Assembly: GCA_002842575.1 (NCBI GenBank)
Contig: PHDJ01000011.1
Span: forward strand, 1-64,000
Source of the DNA: Bacteroidetes bacterium HGW-Bacteroidetes-2
Lineage (GTDB): Bacteria; Bacteroidota; Bacteroidia; Flavobacteriales; Flavobacteriaceae
Direction: 5' to 3'
DNA length: 64,000 nucleotides
In this document: positions 43,139 through 52,322 of the stretch, in pieces
Layout of the letters: each line of letters begins with the position of its first letter
How positions within the stretch are numbered: position 1 is the stretch's first letter
The notes under the pieces: model-generated
The model's input: the letters and a program-made list of their open reading frames with translations, nothing else
What the model was told of the DNA's origin: nothing
Database searches by the model: none
Made by a program: the position numbers and the translations under genes

Positions 43139-43573
43139 CTACTCTTTAAAAACCTGAATGGTTACATCTTTGTTTACCAAATCTGTAAATTTTCCTTTAT
43201 ATCTTGTGGCTTTTACTAAATGGTTGTCAATCCAATGGTAATTTCCACCTCGTGGTTTTCCCATTAGCAAGCTGTGGTACTTAAAGCCGTGTTTGTTTAA
43301 CCATACTTCTGTAAATGCTCTATGTGCTTCTGTTCGAGAGGTAAAAAAACAAATAATATGTCCTTGTTCATACCATTTATTAAGCGTTCTTAGTGCATCT
43401 GGATATACTTTTGCAGTTAACATTCTTTCTGGCTCTTCATTTGGAATATCGTCGCAAATAGTTCCGTCAATGTCTATTAAATAATTTTTAATATTTTCAG
43501 GAAGAATAGGACTGACATGCTGCCCGTTTTCAATCTTATCGTTTAATAATTTTTCTACGTCTGCATTCTTCAT
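43139..43573 (-). CDS. HAD-superfamily phosphatase-like protein
   Basis: A 144-residue protein with HAD motif I LIDIDGTICDD (about residues 34-44, Asp36 and Asp38), motif II-like CFFTSRTEAHR and a later HWIDNHLV segment with Asp. It is often annotated as a phosphoheptose isomerase in Flavobacteriaceae, but the sequence is HAD, not SIS, in type. The chosen ATG at 43573 lies 38 bases after the Fe-S gene stop; an in-frame ATG at 43657 would overlap it. It sits between the two Fe-S genes, with unknown relation to electron transfer. Confidence 0.85.
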   Translation of the reverse strand: MKNADVEKLLNDKIENGQHVSPILPENIKNYLIDIDGTICDDIPNEEPERMLTAKVYPDALRTLNKWYEQGHIICFFTSRTEAHRAFTEVWLNKHGFKYHSLLMGKPRGGNYHWIDNHLVKATRYKGKFTDLVNKDVTIQVFKE

Positions 43574-43611
43574 TTTACTAGCCTTTTCTTTTAAAAAATT
43601 TAATACTTTAA

Positions 43612-44937
43612 TTATTCGTCTTTCCAGTTTAATCGATCCATTTGGTTGAATGGCCATGGAGCTCCGTTATTTTCGATATTGGTCATTGCGCCGTTTAACA
43701 ATAAAGGAGCTGCAGATTGTTCCATTACAAGATATTGACGCATATCCATAATGATGGAAAGTGGGTCAATGCTCACCGGGCAGGCTTCTACACATGCATT
43801 GCAGGTGGTGCATGCCCAAAGTTCTTCTTTTAAAATATAATGGTCTAAAAGTTGTTTACCATCGGGAATAAACTCTCCGTTTTTATCGATATTTTTTCCA
43901 ACTTCTTCCAGACGGTCTCTGGTATCCATCATAATTTTACGGGGAGATAATTTTTTCCCGGTTATATTAGCAGGGCATACGCTAGTGCATCGACCACATT
44001 CTGTACAAGTGTAGGCATTGAGTAATTGTACCCAATTTAAGTCCATTACATCGCTTGCTCCAAATTTTTCAGGAATTGTGTTGACATTAGTTTCGGCTGG
44101 TGTTGCAAAAGGATCGACATTTGGATCCATCATTAATTTTACTTCATTGGTTACGTTTGGGTTATTAGGAAACTTTCCGTAAATGGTTAGTTTACCAAAA
44201 TAGGTGTTTGGAAAAGCAAGAAGGATGTGTAAATGTTTAGAAAAATATAAATAATTCAAGAAAAATAGAATTCCTAGAATATGAAACCACCAAGCAAAAC
44301 GTTCTATTAAAATAACGCTTCCATCAGTCATAGAGTTAAAAATAGGTGTAATGTATTGGCTTATGGGAAACGAGCCAACTTGCGCATAATGGGAAACACC
44401 AGACTGTTGTAAATGATAGTCGGCCGCATTCATTGTTAAAAAAAGGGTCATTAAAACAACTTCTATATATAAAATAATGTTGGCATCGTTTTTTGGCCAG
44501 CCTTTCATTTCAGGATTCCAAAAACGTTTTATTTTTTTAAGGTTTCTCCTAATCCAGAAAACAATTACGCTAACTAAAACCAATAAGGCTAGTATTTCAA
44601 AAGCACCAATCAAGAAATCATAAAATGCTCCTAAAACAGAAAAAGCTCTGTGTGTGGCAAAAAGGCCGTCAAAAATTATTTCTAGAACTTCAATGTTTAT
44701 AATAATAAATCCTAGATATACAATAAGATGTAGTAGTCCGGATACTGGTCTTTTTACTAATTTTGATTGTCCAAAAGCAATGAACAGGAGGTTTTTAAAC
44801 CGCTCTTTTGGATTGTCAAAACGATTTATATCTTTACCAATAAGGATGTTCCTTTTTATTTTTTTAATGTTATTGATAAAATAACCTACCCCTATAAAAA
44901 GTGCAAGTAAAAAAATCATGTTAGGTAAGTAATTCAT
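43612..44937 (-). CDS. Membrane-anchored 4Fe-4S oxidoreductase (HdrC/GlpC-like)
   Basis: A 441-residue inner-membrane protein. The N-terminal half has about five or six helices (first at about 2-20, then about 65-85, 105-130, 150-170, 210-230), resembling the NarI-like cytochrome domain. The C-terminal half carries two 4Fe-4S motifs, CTECGRCTSVCP and CTTCNACVEACP. It should pass electrons between the quinone pool and a soluble CCG protein, here 42295-43086. It follows the mlaD-like gene by 48 bases on the same strand. Confidence 0.9.
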   Translation of the reverse strand: MNYLPNMIFLLALFIGVGYFINNIKKIKRNILIGKDINRFDNPKERFKNLLFIAFGQSKLVKRPVSGLLHLIVYLGFIIINIEVLEIIFDGLFATHRAFSVLGAFYDFLIGAFEILALLVLVSVIVFWIRRNLKKIKRFWNPEMKGWPKNDANIILYIEVVLMTLFLTMNAADYHLQQSGVSHYAQVGSFPISQYITPIFNSMTDGSVILIERFAWWFHILGILFFLNYLYFSKHLHILLAFPNTYFGKLTIYGKFPNNPNVTNEVKLMMDPNVDPFATPAETNVNTIPEKFGASDVMDLNWVQLLNAYTCTECGRCTSVCPANITGKKLSPRKIMMDTRDRLEEVGKNIDKNGEFIPDGKQLLDHYILKEELWACTTCNACVEACPVSIDPLSIIMDMRQYLVMEQSAAPLLLNGAMTNIENNGAPWPFNQMDRLNWKDE

Positions 44938-44985
44938 TTTAAATATTTTATAAAGAGATGCAAAAAAAATATTAATTATAAAAGT

Positions 44986-45936
44986 TTAATCTTTAGGCTG
45001 CTTTGGTTCTTGGTAGGATCCTGGTTTTTTTCCAAAAAGTGAAAAATGTACATAGCGTTTTGGGTTTAATTTCATATCCTCTAGCAGTTGTTCTAATTGT
45101 TTGGTGGAACCTTCCAAGTTTTTGTATAGTAATTCGTCATTTAGCAATTTACCAAGACTGCCTTCTCCATTATTTAATTTTGTGGTTATGGCATTAAAAT
45201 CGGCTATTGTGTTTTCAATATTAGCTACTAGTTTTCCAACTTCTAGTTGCGATAGAGAGTCGGATAGAATTGCAAAGTTTTCAGAGGTTTTGTTTAAATT
45301 ATCGAATGTTTGGTTAAATTTATCTTGATTTGTTTTTAAAATGGTTTCTAATGTTTTGGAAGATTCTTTGAAGGAAGCCGCAACTTCGCCTAGATCTTTT
45401 AAAGTCTTTTTTAAACTTTCTCTAACATCCTTATCTAAAACATCTGCAACCGCTGATAAAACACTGTCTGTGCTTACAACTGTATTTTCTATTTTATCTT
45501 GCAATGGACTTAATCTGTCATTCATAAATTCCATTATTCCTTCCTCTCTTTGTCCTATAAGGGTATCTCCACTTATTGCGACATCAGAAGATGTAAAATC
45601 AGGAATGATAGAAAGTGATTTACCACCTATAATTCCTCCTCCATAAATTTTTGCTATACTGGTTTTTGAAAATTGGAAATCCCCTACTACATTAAACCGG
45701 ACTACTAATTCACCCGTTCTGCTAGAAATGGTTATGTGCTGTACTTTGCCTATTTTTAAACCATTTACCGTAACTACTGAGGATAAATCTAATCCTTCCA
45801 CATTGGTATAAACCACATAATAAATCCTTTCTTTATTAAGTAAGTTTGTTCCTTTTAAATAGTTGTATCCAAAAATAAATGTTGCAATTGCAAATACTGC
45901 TAACAATCCGGTTTTTACTTCTTTTGAAAACTTCAC
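44986..45936 (-). CDS. mlaD: MlaD-like MCE domain protein
   Basis: A 316-residue protein with an N-terminal membrane helix (about 8-25, GLLAVFAIATFIFGYNYL) and an MCE domain (about 35-115, with VYTNVEGLDLSSVVTVNGLKIGKV), then a long helical or coiled-coil tail (about 140-290). The tail may form a tube across the periplasm. Such proteins bind lipids for transport between inner and outer membranes. The usual MlaE permease and MlaF ATPase are not in the window. It follows the amidase gene by 54 bases. Confidence 0.9.
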   Translation of the reverse strand: MKFSKEVKTGLLAVFAIATFIFGYNYLKGTNLLNKERIYYVVYTNVEGLDLSSVVTVNGLKIGKVQHITISSRTGELVVRFNVVGDFQFSKTSIAKIYGGGIIGGKSLSIIPDFTSSDVAISGDTLIGQREEGIMEFMNDRLSPLQDKIENTVVSTDSVLSAVADVLDKDVRESLKKTLKDLGEVAASFKESSKTLETILKTNQDKFNQTFDNLNKTSENFAILSDSLSQLEVGKLVANIENTIADFNAITTKLNNGEGSLGKLLNDELLYKNLEGSTKQLEQLLEDMKLNPKRYVHFSLFGKKPGSYQEPKQPKD

Positions 45937-45990
45937 ACAGTTATTTTTTAGTTTACAACAAATTTAGAAATTAAAAGGATATCCTAGATA

Positions 45991-47100
45991 CTAATTGGTG
46001 TTAGATTTTAAAATATTGGCTAACGGCACTTTTTTATCTTTTTTGTAAGCGACAATAAATGCAGAAGTATATCCTTTTTGTATTGCTACTTGCTGCATAT
46101 TTTTTATTAGATTGTAATTGGAAGTTTCTCCATAATAATATTTAAAGAGTCCATCTTCTTTTATTCTGCTAATTTCTTTTAGTCCTTTAAAATTTTGTGG
46201 TTTTGGCTCTAATTTTTTTGAGCTTGCCGCTATTTGCACTTTAAACAAAACATCTTTGTATATCTCGTCCTTTGTAACAATATCTTCTTTTACTATTGGA
46301 TCTGGATTGGAGTAGGTTTCCATATTTCTTAAAGAAATAGATTTGTGATATGCATTAATAGCCTTAGAAATAGCAATTGCCATTTCATGCTGTCCATTTT
46401 TTGAATTTAAATAGGAGCCTTCTTCTTTATTGGTTAAAAATCCGGTTTCAATTAATACACTAGGCATATAACTGCTCATTAAAACTAAAAATCCTGCTTG
46501 TTTAACACTTCTGTCGTTTCGGTGCAGCTGTTTGGTAAAATTATCTTGAATATAACTTGCTACTTCAATGCTTTGATCTAGATATTCTTCTTGCATTAAA
46601 ATTAATCCAATAACGGATTCAGGTGAATTTGGGTCAAACCCACCGTAGGTTTCCTGATAATTATCTTCCAGATATATAACTTGATTTTCCTTTTTTGCTA
46701 TTTCAAAATTTGCTTGACTTTTATGCAATCCTAAAACAAATGTTTCTGTGCCACTAGCTTCAGAATGGTGAGCATTGCAGTGAATAGATACAAATAAATC
46801 GGCATTTGCTCTATTAGCAATAGCAGAACGTTCTTGCAACTCTATAAAAACATCGGTTTTTCGTGTGTAAATAACTTTAACATTTTTGTTTTTTTCTAAC
46901 TCCATCCCAACTGCTAATACTATATTTAGTGCGATATCTTTTTCAAAATATCCATTGCCTCTATTTCCTGGGTCTTTTCCGCCGTGTCCTGCATCTAAAA
47001 CCACAATAAAAGGTTTATTTTGCGCAAAGGAATTATTGTAATAACTGGAAGTAAAAGAAAATAAAAATAATACGAAAATAGAAAAATACTGCGTTTTCAT
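45991..47100 (-). CDS. N-acetylmuramoyl-L-alanine amidase
   Basis: A 369-residue exported zinc amidase (amidase_3 family) that cuts the sugar-peptide bond of peptidoglycan. The signal peptide ends near FAQ27. Zinc ligands: His39 in VVLDAGHGGKDPG, Glu53 in GYFEKD and the histidine in SIHCNAHHS near 104-112. A catalytic glutamate lies in VLIETGFLTN near 216-225. After residue 285 there is a SPOR-like segment (YYYGETSNYNLIKNMQQVA), as in many Bacteroidota amidases. It is divergent from lptD and probably heads the mlaD/Fe-S series. Confidence 0.92.
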   Translation of the reverse strand: MKTQYFSIFVLFLFSFTSSYYNNSFAQNKPFIVVLDAGHGGKDPGNRGNGYFEKDIALNIVLAVGMELEKNKNVKVIYTRKTDVFIELQERSAIANRANADLFVSIHCNAHHSEASGTETFVLGLHKSQANFEIAKKENQVIYLEDNYQETYGGFDPNSPESVIGLILMQEEYLDQSIEVASYIQDNFTKQLHRNDRSVKQAGFLVLMSSYMPSVLIETGFLTNKEEGSYLNSKNGQHEMAIAISKAINAYHKSISLRNMETYSNPDPIVKEDIVTKDEIYKDVLFKVQIAASSKKLEPKPQNFKGLKEISRIKEDGLFKYYYGETSNYNLIKNMQQVAIQKGYTSAFIVAYKKDKKVPLANILKSNTN

Positions 47101-47178
47101 ATAGCCTTGACGAATTATAGTTAGGATTATTTTAAAATTTATTGGGGTTTAAAAATATACCCAAAAAAATATGTTTAA

Positions 47179-47211
47179 TTTTGACACTTCAACAACTAAG
47201 CCATAACTTTA
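47179..47211 (+). promoter_or_regulatory. Bacteroidota promoter of lptD
   Basis: TTTTG at 47179-47183 as -33 and TAACTTTA at 47204-47211 as -7 are 20 bases apart, the expected spacing. Transcription should start near 47217, which places it inside the longest possible lptD reading frame (from 47142) and argues for a later start codon. Confidence 0.6.
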
Positions 47212-47231
47212 CAAAAATAGGATTTAAACCA

Positions 47232-49937
47232 TTGCAAACAAATAAACTTCGTCTTCTTTTATTGCTTTGTTTCTCGCTGATGGGTTTAACTATTCTCCAT
47301 GCTCAGGAACCAATAATTAGCTCTACTACCTCTATTCCTGCCGTAAAAGATTCTATTAAAATTCCAGTAAATGAAATTTTTCCTTCTGTTTCTGAAATAA
47401 TTACAGATACGATTAAAACAGATTCTATAAAACCACAAAAAGAAACCTTGACTGATGTAGTAGATTATTTTGGTGAGGACTATGTGTTTATGCATAAAAA
47501 GGAAAATAGAGTGTATATGTACAATAAGGCATATATCATTTATGAAGATATGCGAATTGATGCTGGATTAATTATTCTGGACTACAATAAAAATGAGGTG
47601 TATGCCAAAGGAATTAAAGATTCATTAGGCAATTATACACAAAAACCCATATTTGTTCAAGGAAGTAATAAAGTGGAGCCCGATTCAATACGATTTAACT
47701 TTGATTCGCAACGTGCGTTAGTTTACAATTCCAGAACCGAACAAAACGGCTTTAAAGTAATAGGCGAAATTTCAAAAAAAGAAAATGATTCGGTTATTTT
47801 TATATATAATGTTAAGTTTACTACAGCAAAAGATATTGACAATCCAGAATATTACTTTTTTTCCAGAAAAGTGAAATTTGTTCCTAAAAAGAAAATCATC
47901 ACCGGATTGACTAATATGTATATTGCCAATGTACCAACGCCAATTGGTTTACCATTTGGGTATTTTCCTTTAGAGGAAGACCGCGCCTCTGGATTTATTA
48001 TTCCAACGATAGGCGAAAACAATAACCGTGGTTTCTTTTTTCAAAACGGAGGATATTATTTTGCACTAAGCGACTTTGCAGATTTAACCGTATTGGGCGA
48101 TTATTATACCAATGGAAGTTATGGTTTGCGTTTTGAATCAAATTATGCATTGCGCTATCGTTTTCGGGGCAATTTAAGTTTACGCTTTGAAAATTTACTA
48201 AACAGCGAGCGTGGTTTTCCAGATTTTAGCGAATCCTCGGTTTATAATATTCGTTGGTCACATAGTCAGGACGCAAAAGCTAATCCCTCCTCCCGCTTTT
48301 CTGCTTCTGTAAATTTAGGAAGTAGTAGGTATTATCAACAATCTATAAATCAGTTAAATACCGCTAATTTTTTAAACAATACCCTAAGTTCTTCCATTTC
48401 TTATTCAAAAACTTTTGAAGGAGAGCCGCAAATAAATTTAAATATTGCTGGCACCCATTCGCAAAACACCAATACCGAAGAAATCAATCTTTCGTTGCCT
48501 AATTTAACAGCAAGCGTTTCTCGAATATTTCCTTTTGCTCCTAAAGTTGGTGTAAAAAAAGGAGCTATTCACAATATAAATTTTCAGTATGACGTAACTG
48601 CCGAAAACAGAATTCGTACCACAGATTCTTTATTTTTTAAGCCCGAAATGTTTAACCAAGCACAAATAGGAGCAAGACATACTATACCTCTTGCCACAAA
48701 TTTCAAAGTTTTTAAATATTTAAGTGCATCTGCCGGAACAAGTTATCAGGAAACTTGGGTTCTAAAAACCACCCAAAGAAACTTTGATACAGAATTAAAC
48801 CAAGTGGTTATTGATACCGTTAATGGATTTGACAGTTATAGAACCTACAATTTTTCTACCAGTTTAGGAACTACAGTTTATGGGATGTTTAATTTTGGTA
48901 GGGATAATAAAATTCAATCTATACGGCATGTAATGAGACCCTCAATTGGATATTCTTTAAATCCGGGTTTTAATCAATACTATGAAGAATTAAAATACAC
49001 GCCAAATGTGGCAGGTGGTCTTACAGAGGAACAAATTTTAATCTATTCCCGATTTCAAAATACCTTATACGGTGCACCTAACCAAAATAAGTCCAGTAGT
49101 ATTAGTTTTGGATTAAGTAACACTTTAGAAGCTAAAATTCGTAATAAAGACAGTACGGCAACTGAGTTAAAACGCATTTCATTATTAAATAATTTAAACT
49201 TTAATACAAATTACAGCATCACGAGCGATAGCTTAAAATGGAGCCCACTTAATGTTACTGGAAGCATTCCAATAGTTCCAAAATTAGATATAAATTTTAG
49301 TGCTATATTAGATCCCTATGCATTGGATAATAACAATCAAAAAATAAATACTTTCAATATAGATAATGGAGGAAGTTTGTTTCGTCTTACCAATGCTAAT
49401 ATGAGTTTTAACTATTCCTTTTCAAGTAAAGATTTTGATAAAAAAGACAAAAACAAAGGCAATGAAAATAATGAAACCTTCAGAAATGGTGGGCGTCCAG
49501 ATGATTTATTTGGTAATTCAAATGATTTTTCAAACGATTCCTTCGGAAACAATAATTTAAATGATGAAGAGGAAAAAGATGTAAATATTGGAAGATATAA
49601 TTACTCCATACCATGGGATTTTAGATTAGCATATACCATAACCTATTCAAACATTAGAAGAGAAAATGAAATATCGTCGCAATCGCTAATGTTTAGTGGG
49701 AATATGGATTTGTCTCCCAGATGGTCTGTGGGGGCATCTTCTGGATATGATTTTAAATTAAAAGGATTCACCTTTACTCAATTTAGATTTCAGAGAGATT
49801 TAGAAAGTTGGCAGATGAGTTTTAACTGGGTTCCCTTTAGTTCACAGAGTTCTTGGTATTTCTTTGTGGGCATTAAATCGTCTGTATTAAGCGATATCAA
49901 ATATGATAAAAGGCGAGAACGTGATCAGCAATTATAA
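47232..49937 (+). CDS. lptD: LPS-assembly outer-membrane protein LptD
   Basis: A 901-residue outer-membrane protein that inserts lipopolysaccharide into the outer leaflet with LptE. After the signal peptide comes an OstA/LptA-like jelly-roll region (about 60-260, with AYIIYEDMRIDAG and EVYAKGIKDSLG), then a long beta-barrel with GLPFGYFPLEEDRASGFIIP at its start. The C-terminal part is typical for Bacteroidota LptD. I propose TTG at 47232: it is downstream of the promoter and yields a standard signal peptide (NKLRLLLLLCFSLMGLTILHA). The frame can be extended to 47142, but that part overlaps the promoter. An ATG at 47280 would cut into the signal sequence. Confidence 0.85.
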   Translation: MQTNKLRLLLLLCFSLMGLTILHAQEPIISSTTSIPAVKDSIKIPVNEIFPSVSEIITDTIKTDSIKPQKETLTDVVDYFGEDYVFMHKKENRVYMYNKAYIIYEDMRIDAGLIILDYNKNEVYAKGIKDSLGNYTQKPIFVQGSNKVEPDSIRFNFDSQRALVYNSRTEQNGFKVIGEISKKENDSVIFIYNVKFTTAKDIDNPEYYFFSRKVKFVPKKKIITGLTNMYIANVPTPIGLPFGYFPLEEDRASGFIIPTIGENNNRGFFFQNGGYYFALSDFADLTVLGDYYTNGSYGLRFESNYALRYRFRGNLSLRFENLLNSERGFPDFSESSVYNIRWSHSQDAKANPSSRFSASVNLGSSRYYQQSINQLNTANFLNNTLSSSISYSKTFEGEPQINLNIAGTHSQNTNTEEINLSLPNLTASVSRIFPFAPKVGVKKGAIHNINFQYDVTAENRIRTTDSLFFKPEMFNQAQIGARHTIPLATNFKVFKYLSASAGTSYQETWVLKTTQRNFDTELNQVVIDTVNGFDSYRTYNFSTSLGTTVYGMFNFGRDNKIQSIRHVMRPSIGYSLNPGFNQYYEELKYTPNVAGGLTEEQILIYSRFQNTLYGAPNQNKSSSISFGLSNTLEAKIRNKDSTATELKRISLLNNLNFNTNYSITSDSLKWSPLNVTGSIPIVPKLDINFSAILDPYALDNNNQKINTFNIDNGGSLFRLTNANMSFNYSFSSKDFDKKDKNKGNENNETFRNGGRPDDLFGNSNDFSNDSFGNNNLNDEEEKDVNIGRYNYSIPWDFRLAYTITYSNIRRENEISSQSLMFSGNMDLSPRWSVGASSGYDFKLKGFTFTQFRFQRDLESWQMSFNWVPFSSQSSWYFFVGIKSSVLSDIKYDKRRERDQQL

Positions 49938-49978
49938 CAGAAATTTTTAGTAAGTTTATCCACAAAATGCTATACAAT

Positions 49979-50362
49979 ATGTCGAAAAAAATAATTAAAA
50001 CACCCCATGCCCCTGCTCCTATCGGTCCTTATAACCAAGCTGTTTTAGTTGGAAATATGTTATATACTTCTGGGCAAATCGCTATTCATCCAATTACAGG
50101 AGTGTTGGTTTTAGAAAACATTCAAGCAGAAACCAAGCTTGTAATGGAAAATTTAAAAGCCATTCTAACAGAAGCTCAAATGACCTTTGAAAACGTAGTG
50201 AAAACCTCTATTTTTATTAGTGATATGAACAATTTCACTAAAATAAATGAAGTGTATGCCACCTATTTTAACGAAGCAACTGCTCCCGCACGAGAAACGG
50301 TTGAGGTAGCTAATTTACCCAAGTTTGTGCATGTGGAAATTTCTTTGATTGCAATTAAATAA
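49979..50362 (+). CDS. ridA: RidA family deaminase
   Basis: A 127-residue RidA/YjgF protein that hydrolyses reactive enamine/imine intermediates released by PLP enzymes. Family marks: APAPIGPYNQAV at the start, LYTSGQIAIHP, VVKTSIFISDMNNF and APARETVEVANLPK, which has the substrate-binding Arg. The C-terminus VHVEISLIAIK is conserved. I chose ATG at 49979 (MSKKII); an ATG at 49967 adds four residues. It is 41 bases after lptD on the same strand. Confidence 0.94.
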   Translation: MSKKIIKTPHAPAPIGPYNQAVLVGNMLYTSGQIAIHPITGVLVLENIQAETKLVMENLKAILTEAQMTFENVVKTSIFISDMNNFTKINEVYATYFNEATAPARETVEVANLPKFVHVEISLIAIK

Positions 50363-50419
50363 ATAGAATTGAGTATCTTTCCTATTAAACAAATACAAGT
50401 AACTAATTAGCATAGACCT

Positions 50420-52147
50420 ATGATTCTTTCTACCATTGATTACGTCATTTTAATTAGCTTTTTTATTGTTTCACTTACTATCGGTATTCTTGTTGCAAAA
50501 CAAAGCGGTAAAAACACTGAATCTTTTTTTCTTTCTGGTAGGAATATGCCTTGGTGGTTATTGGGTTTTTCTATGGTGGCAACTACCTTTGCTGCAGATA
50601 CACCAAATTTTGTAGCAGGCGTTATTAGAGAAGATGGCGTCTCCGGAAACTGGATTTGGTGGAGTTTTCTTCTTACGGGAATGGTAACGGTTTTCTTTTA
50701 CGCAAAATTATGGCGAAAAAGCGGCGTCACCACCGATTTAGAATTTTATGAACTTCGCTACAGTGGTAAAAGTGCAGCATTTTTAAGGGGTTTTCGAGCT
50801 ATTTATCTAGGGGTCTTTTTTAACATTGTTATCATGGCAAATGTATGTTTAGCTGCCATAAAAATTGGTCATGTAATGTTTGGCTTCACCGAATTTCAAA
50901 GCCTTTTTGTTGCATGTACAATAACTGTTTTTTATTCGATGCTAGGTGGGTTGAGAGGTGTTTTAATCACCGATTTTATTCAGTTTATCATTGCTATGGT
51001 GGGAAGTGTTTGGGCGGCTATTTATGTAGTAAACCATGAAGCTGTAGGCGGTTTAGATAAAATGCTGGCAGCACCACAACTTCAAGACAAACTATCCTTG
51101 TTTCCAGATTTTAGCAATTGGGAAATTTTAGTGCCAATGTTTATAATTCCGCTTGCAGTACAATGGTGGAGTGTGTGGTATCCTGGAGCAGAGCCAGGAG
51201 GTGGTGGTTATATTGCCCAAAGAATGCTTGCCGCAAAAGATGAAAAACACGCTACCTGGGCAACCTTATTTTTTAATTTTGCACATTATGCTTTACGTCC
51301 TTGGCCATGGATTATAATTGGTTTAGCCTCGTTAATTGTATATCCTGATTTGGCTAGTTTACAAACAGCTTTTCCAGACTTTAACCCAGATTATGTGAAA
51401 AATGATTTATCATATCCTGCGATGCTTAGATTATTGCCGGCTGGATTATTAGGTTTAGTCATTACTTCATTAGTAGCAGCCTTTATGAGTACAATTTCTA
51501 CCCATTTAAACTGGGGATCCTCCTATGTTGTAAATGATTTTTACGCTCGTTTTATTAAAAAATCAGCTTCGGAAAAAGAAAAGGTGTTAGTTGGCAGACT
51601 TTCCACTTTTGTTATGATTATTTGTGCTGCATTTTTGGCGTTAATTTTAGAAGAAGCTAGAGAAGCATTTAATTTGTTATTGCAAATTGGTGCAGGAACA
51701 GGCTTGTTGTTTATTCTGCGCTGGTTTTGGCGAAGAATAAATCCGTACAGCGAAATTACAGCAATGGGAGTTTCCTTCCTAATCGCCGGGTTTTTCTTTA
51801 TTAATGGAAAAATGGAAACTCCATTATTTACATTGGCATCACACTGGCAACTGGTTATTGGCGTAGTTTTTACCACCTTTTGTTGGGTATTTGTTACACT
51901 TGTTACAAAACCATCAAAATTATCTACTATAGAAACCTTTGAAGCATTAGTATTTGAAAAAGAAGGCAAATTTAAAAACTTTAGCTATAAATTCTTATCC
52001 CTGTTTATAGGAACCATAGGCATTTACTGTTTTTTGTTTGCAACTGGTTACTTTTTGTATGGCAATACCGTATTGGGAAGTATATTATCTGGATCGTCTG
52101 TTATTTGTGTGCTTGTGCTTATAAAAACTTGGAAGAAAGTTAGCTAG
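50420..52147 (+). CDS. Sodium:solute symporter (SSS family)
   Basis: A 575-residue inner-membrane transporter with about 13-14 helices (first at about 8-28). Typical SSS marks: FFLSGRNMPWWLLGFSMVATTFAADTPNF split over 36-68, GLVITSLVAAFMSTISTHLNWGSS near 344-367 with the Na-site serines and a conserved NWG. It resembles the proline/sialate-like subgroup, but the substrate is unknown. It follows ridA by 57 bases, so the two may be linked. No regulator is near. Confidence 0.9.
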   Translation: MILSTIDYVILISFFIVSLTIGILVAKQSGKNTESFFLSGRNMPWWLLGFSMVATTFAADTPNFVAGVIREDGVSGNWIWWSFLLTGMVTVFFYAKLWRKSGVTTDLEFYELRYSGKSAAFLRGFRAIYLGVFFNIVIMANVCLAAIKIGHVMFGFTEFQSLFVACTITVFYSMLGGLRGVLITDFIQFIIAMVGSVWAAIYVVNHEAVGGLDKMLAAPQLQDKLSLFPDFSNWEILVPMFIIPLAVQWWSVWYPGAEPGGGGYIAQRMLAAKDEKHATWATLFFNFAHYALRPWPWIIIGLASLIVYPDLASLQTAFPDFNPDYVKNDLSYPAMLRLLPAGLLGLVITSLVAAFMSTISTHLNWGSSYVVNDFYARFIKKSASEKEKVLVGRLSTFVMIICAAFLALILEEAREAFNLLLQIGAGTGLLFILRWFWRRINPYSEITAMGVSFLIAGFFFINGKMETPLFTLASHWQLVIGVVFTTFCWVFVTLVTKPSKLSTIETFEALVFEKEGKFKNFSYKFLSLFIGTIGIYCFLFATGYFLYGNTVLGSILSGSSVICVLVLIKTWKKVS

Positions 52148-52322
52148 TGCTAATTTACTCTACCAAAATTTAATTAATTTTTTCTTGATTTCATTTTAAT
52201 CCATTTCGTGGGTAAGCAATATTATATAACGCTACTAGTTATCTTTATATAAAAACTCTCAATTCCCTTAAATTAGTTATAAATAGAGATACTTTTTAAG
52301 AAGCCTTAATTTACTTTGCAGC

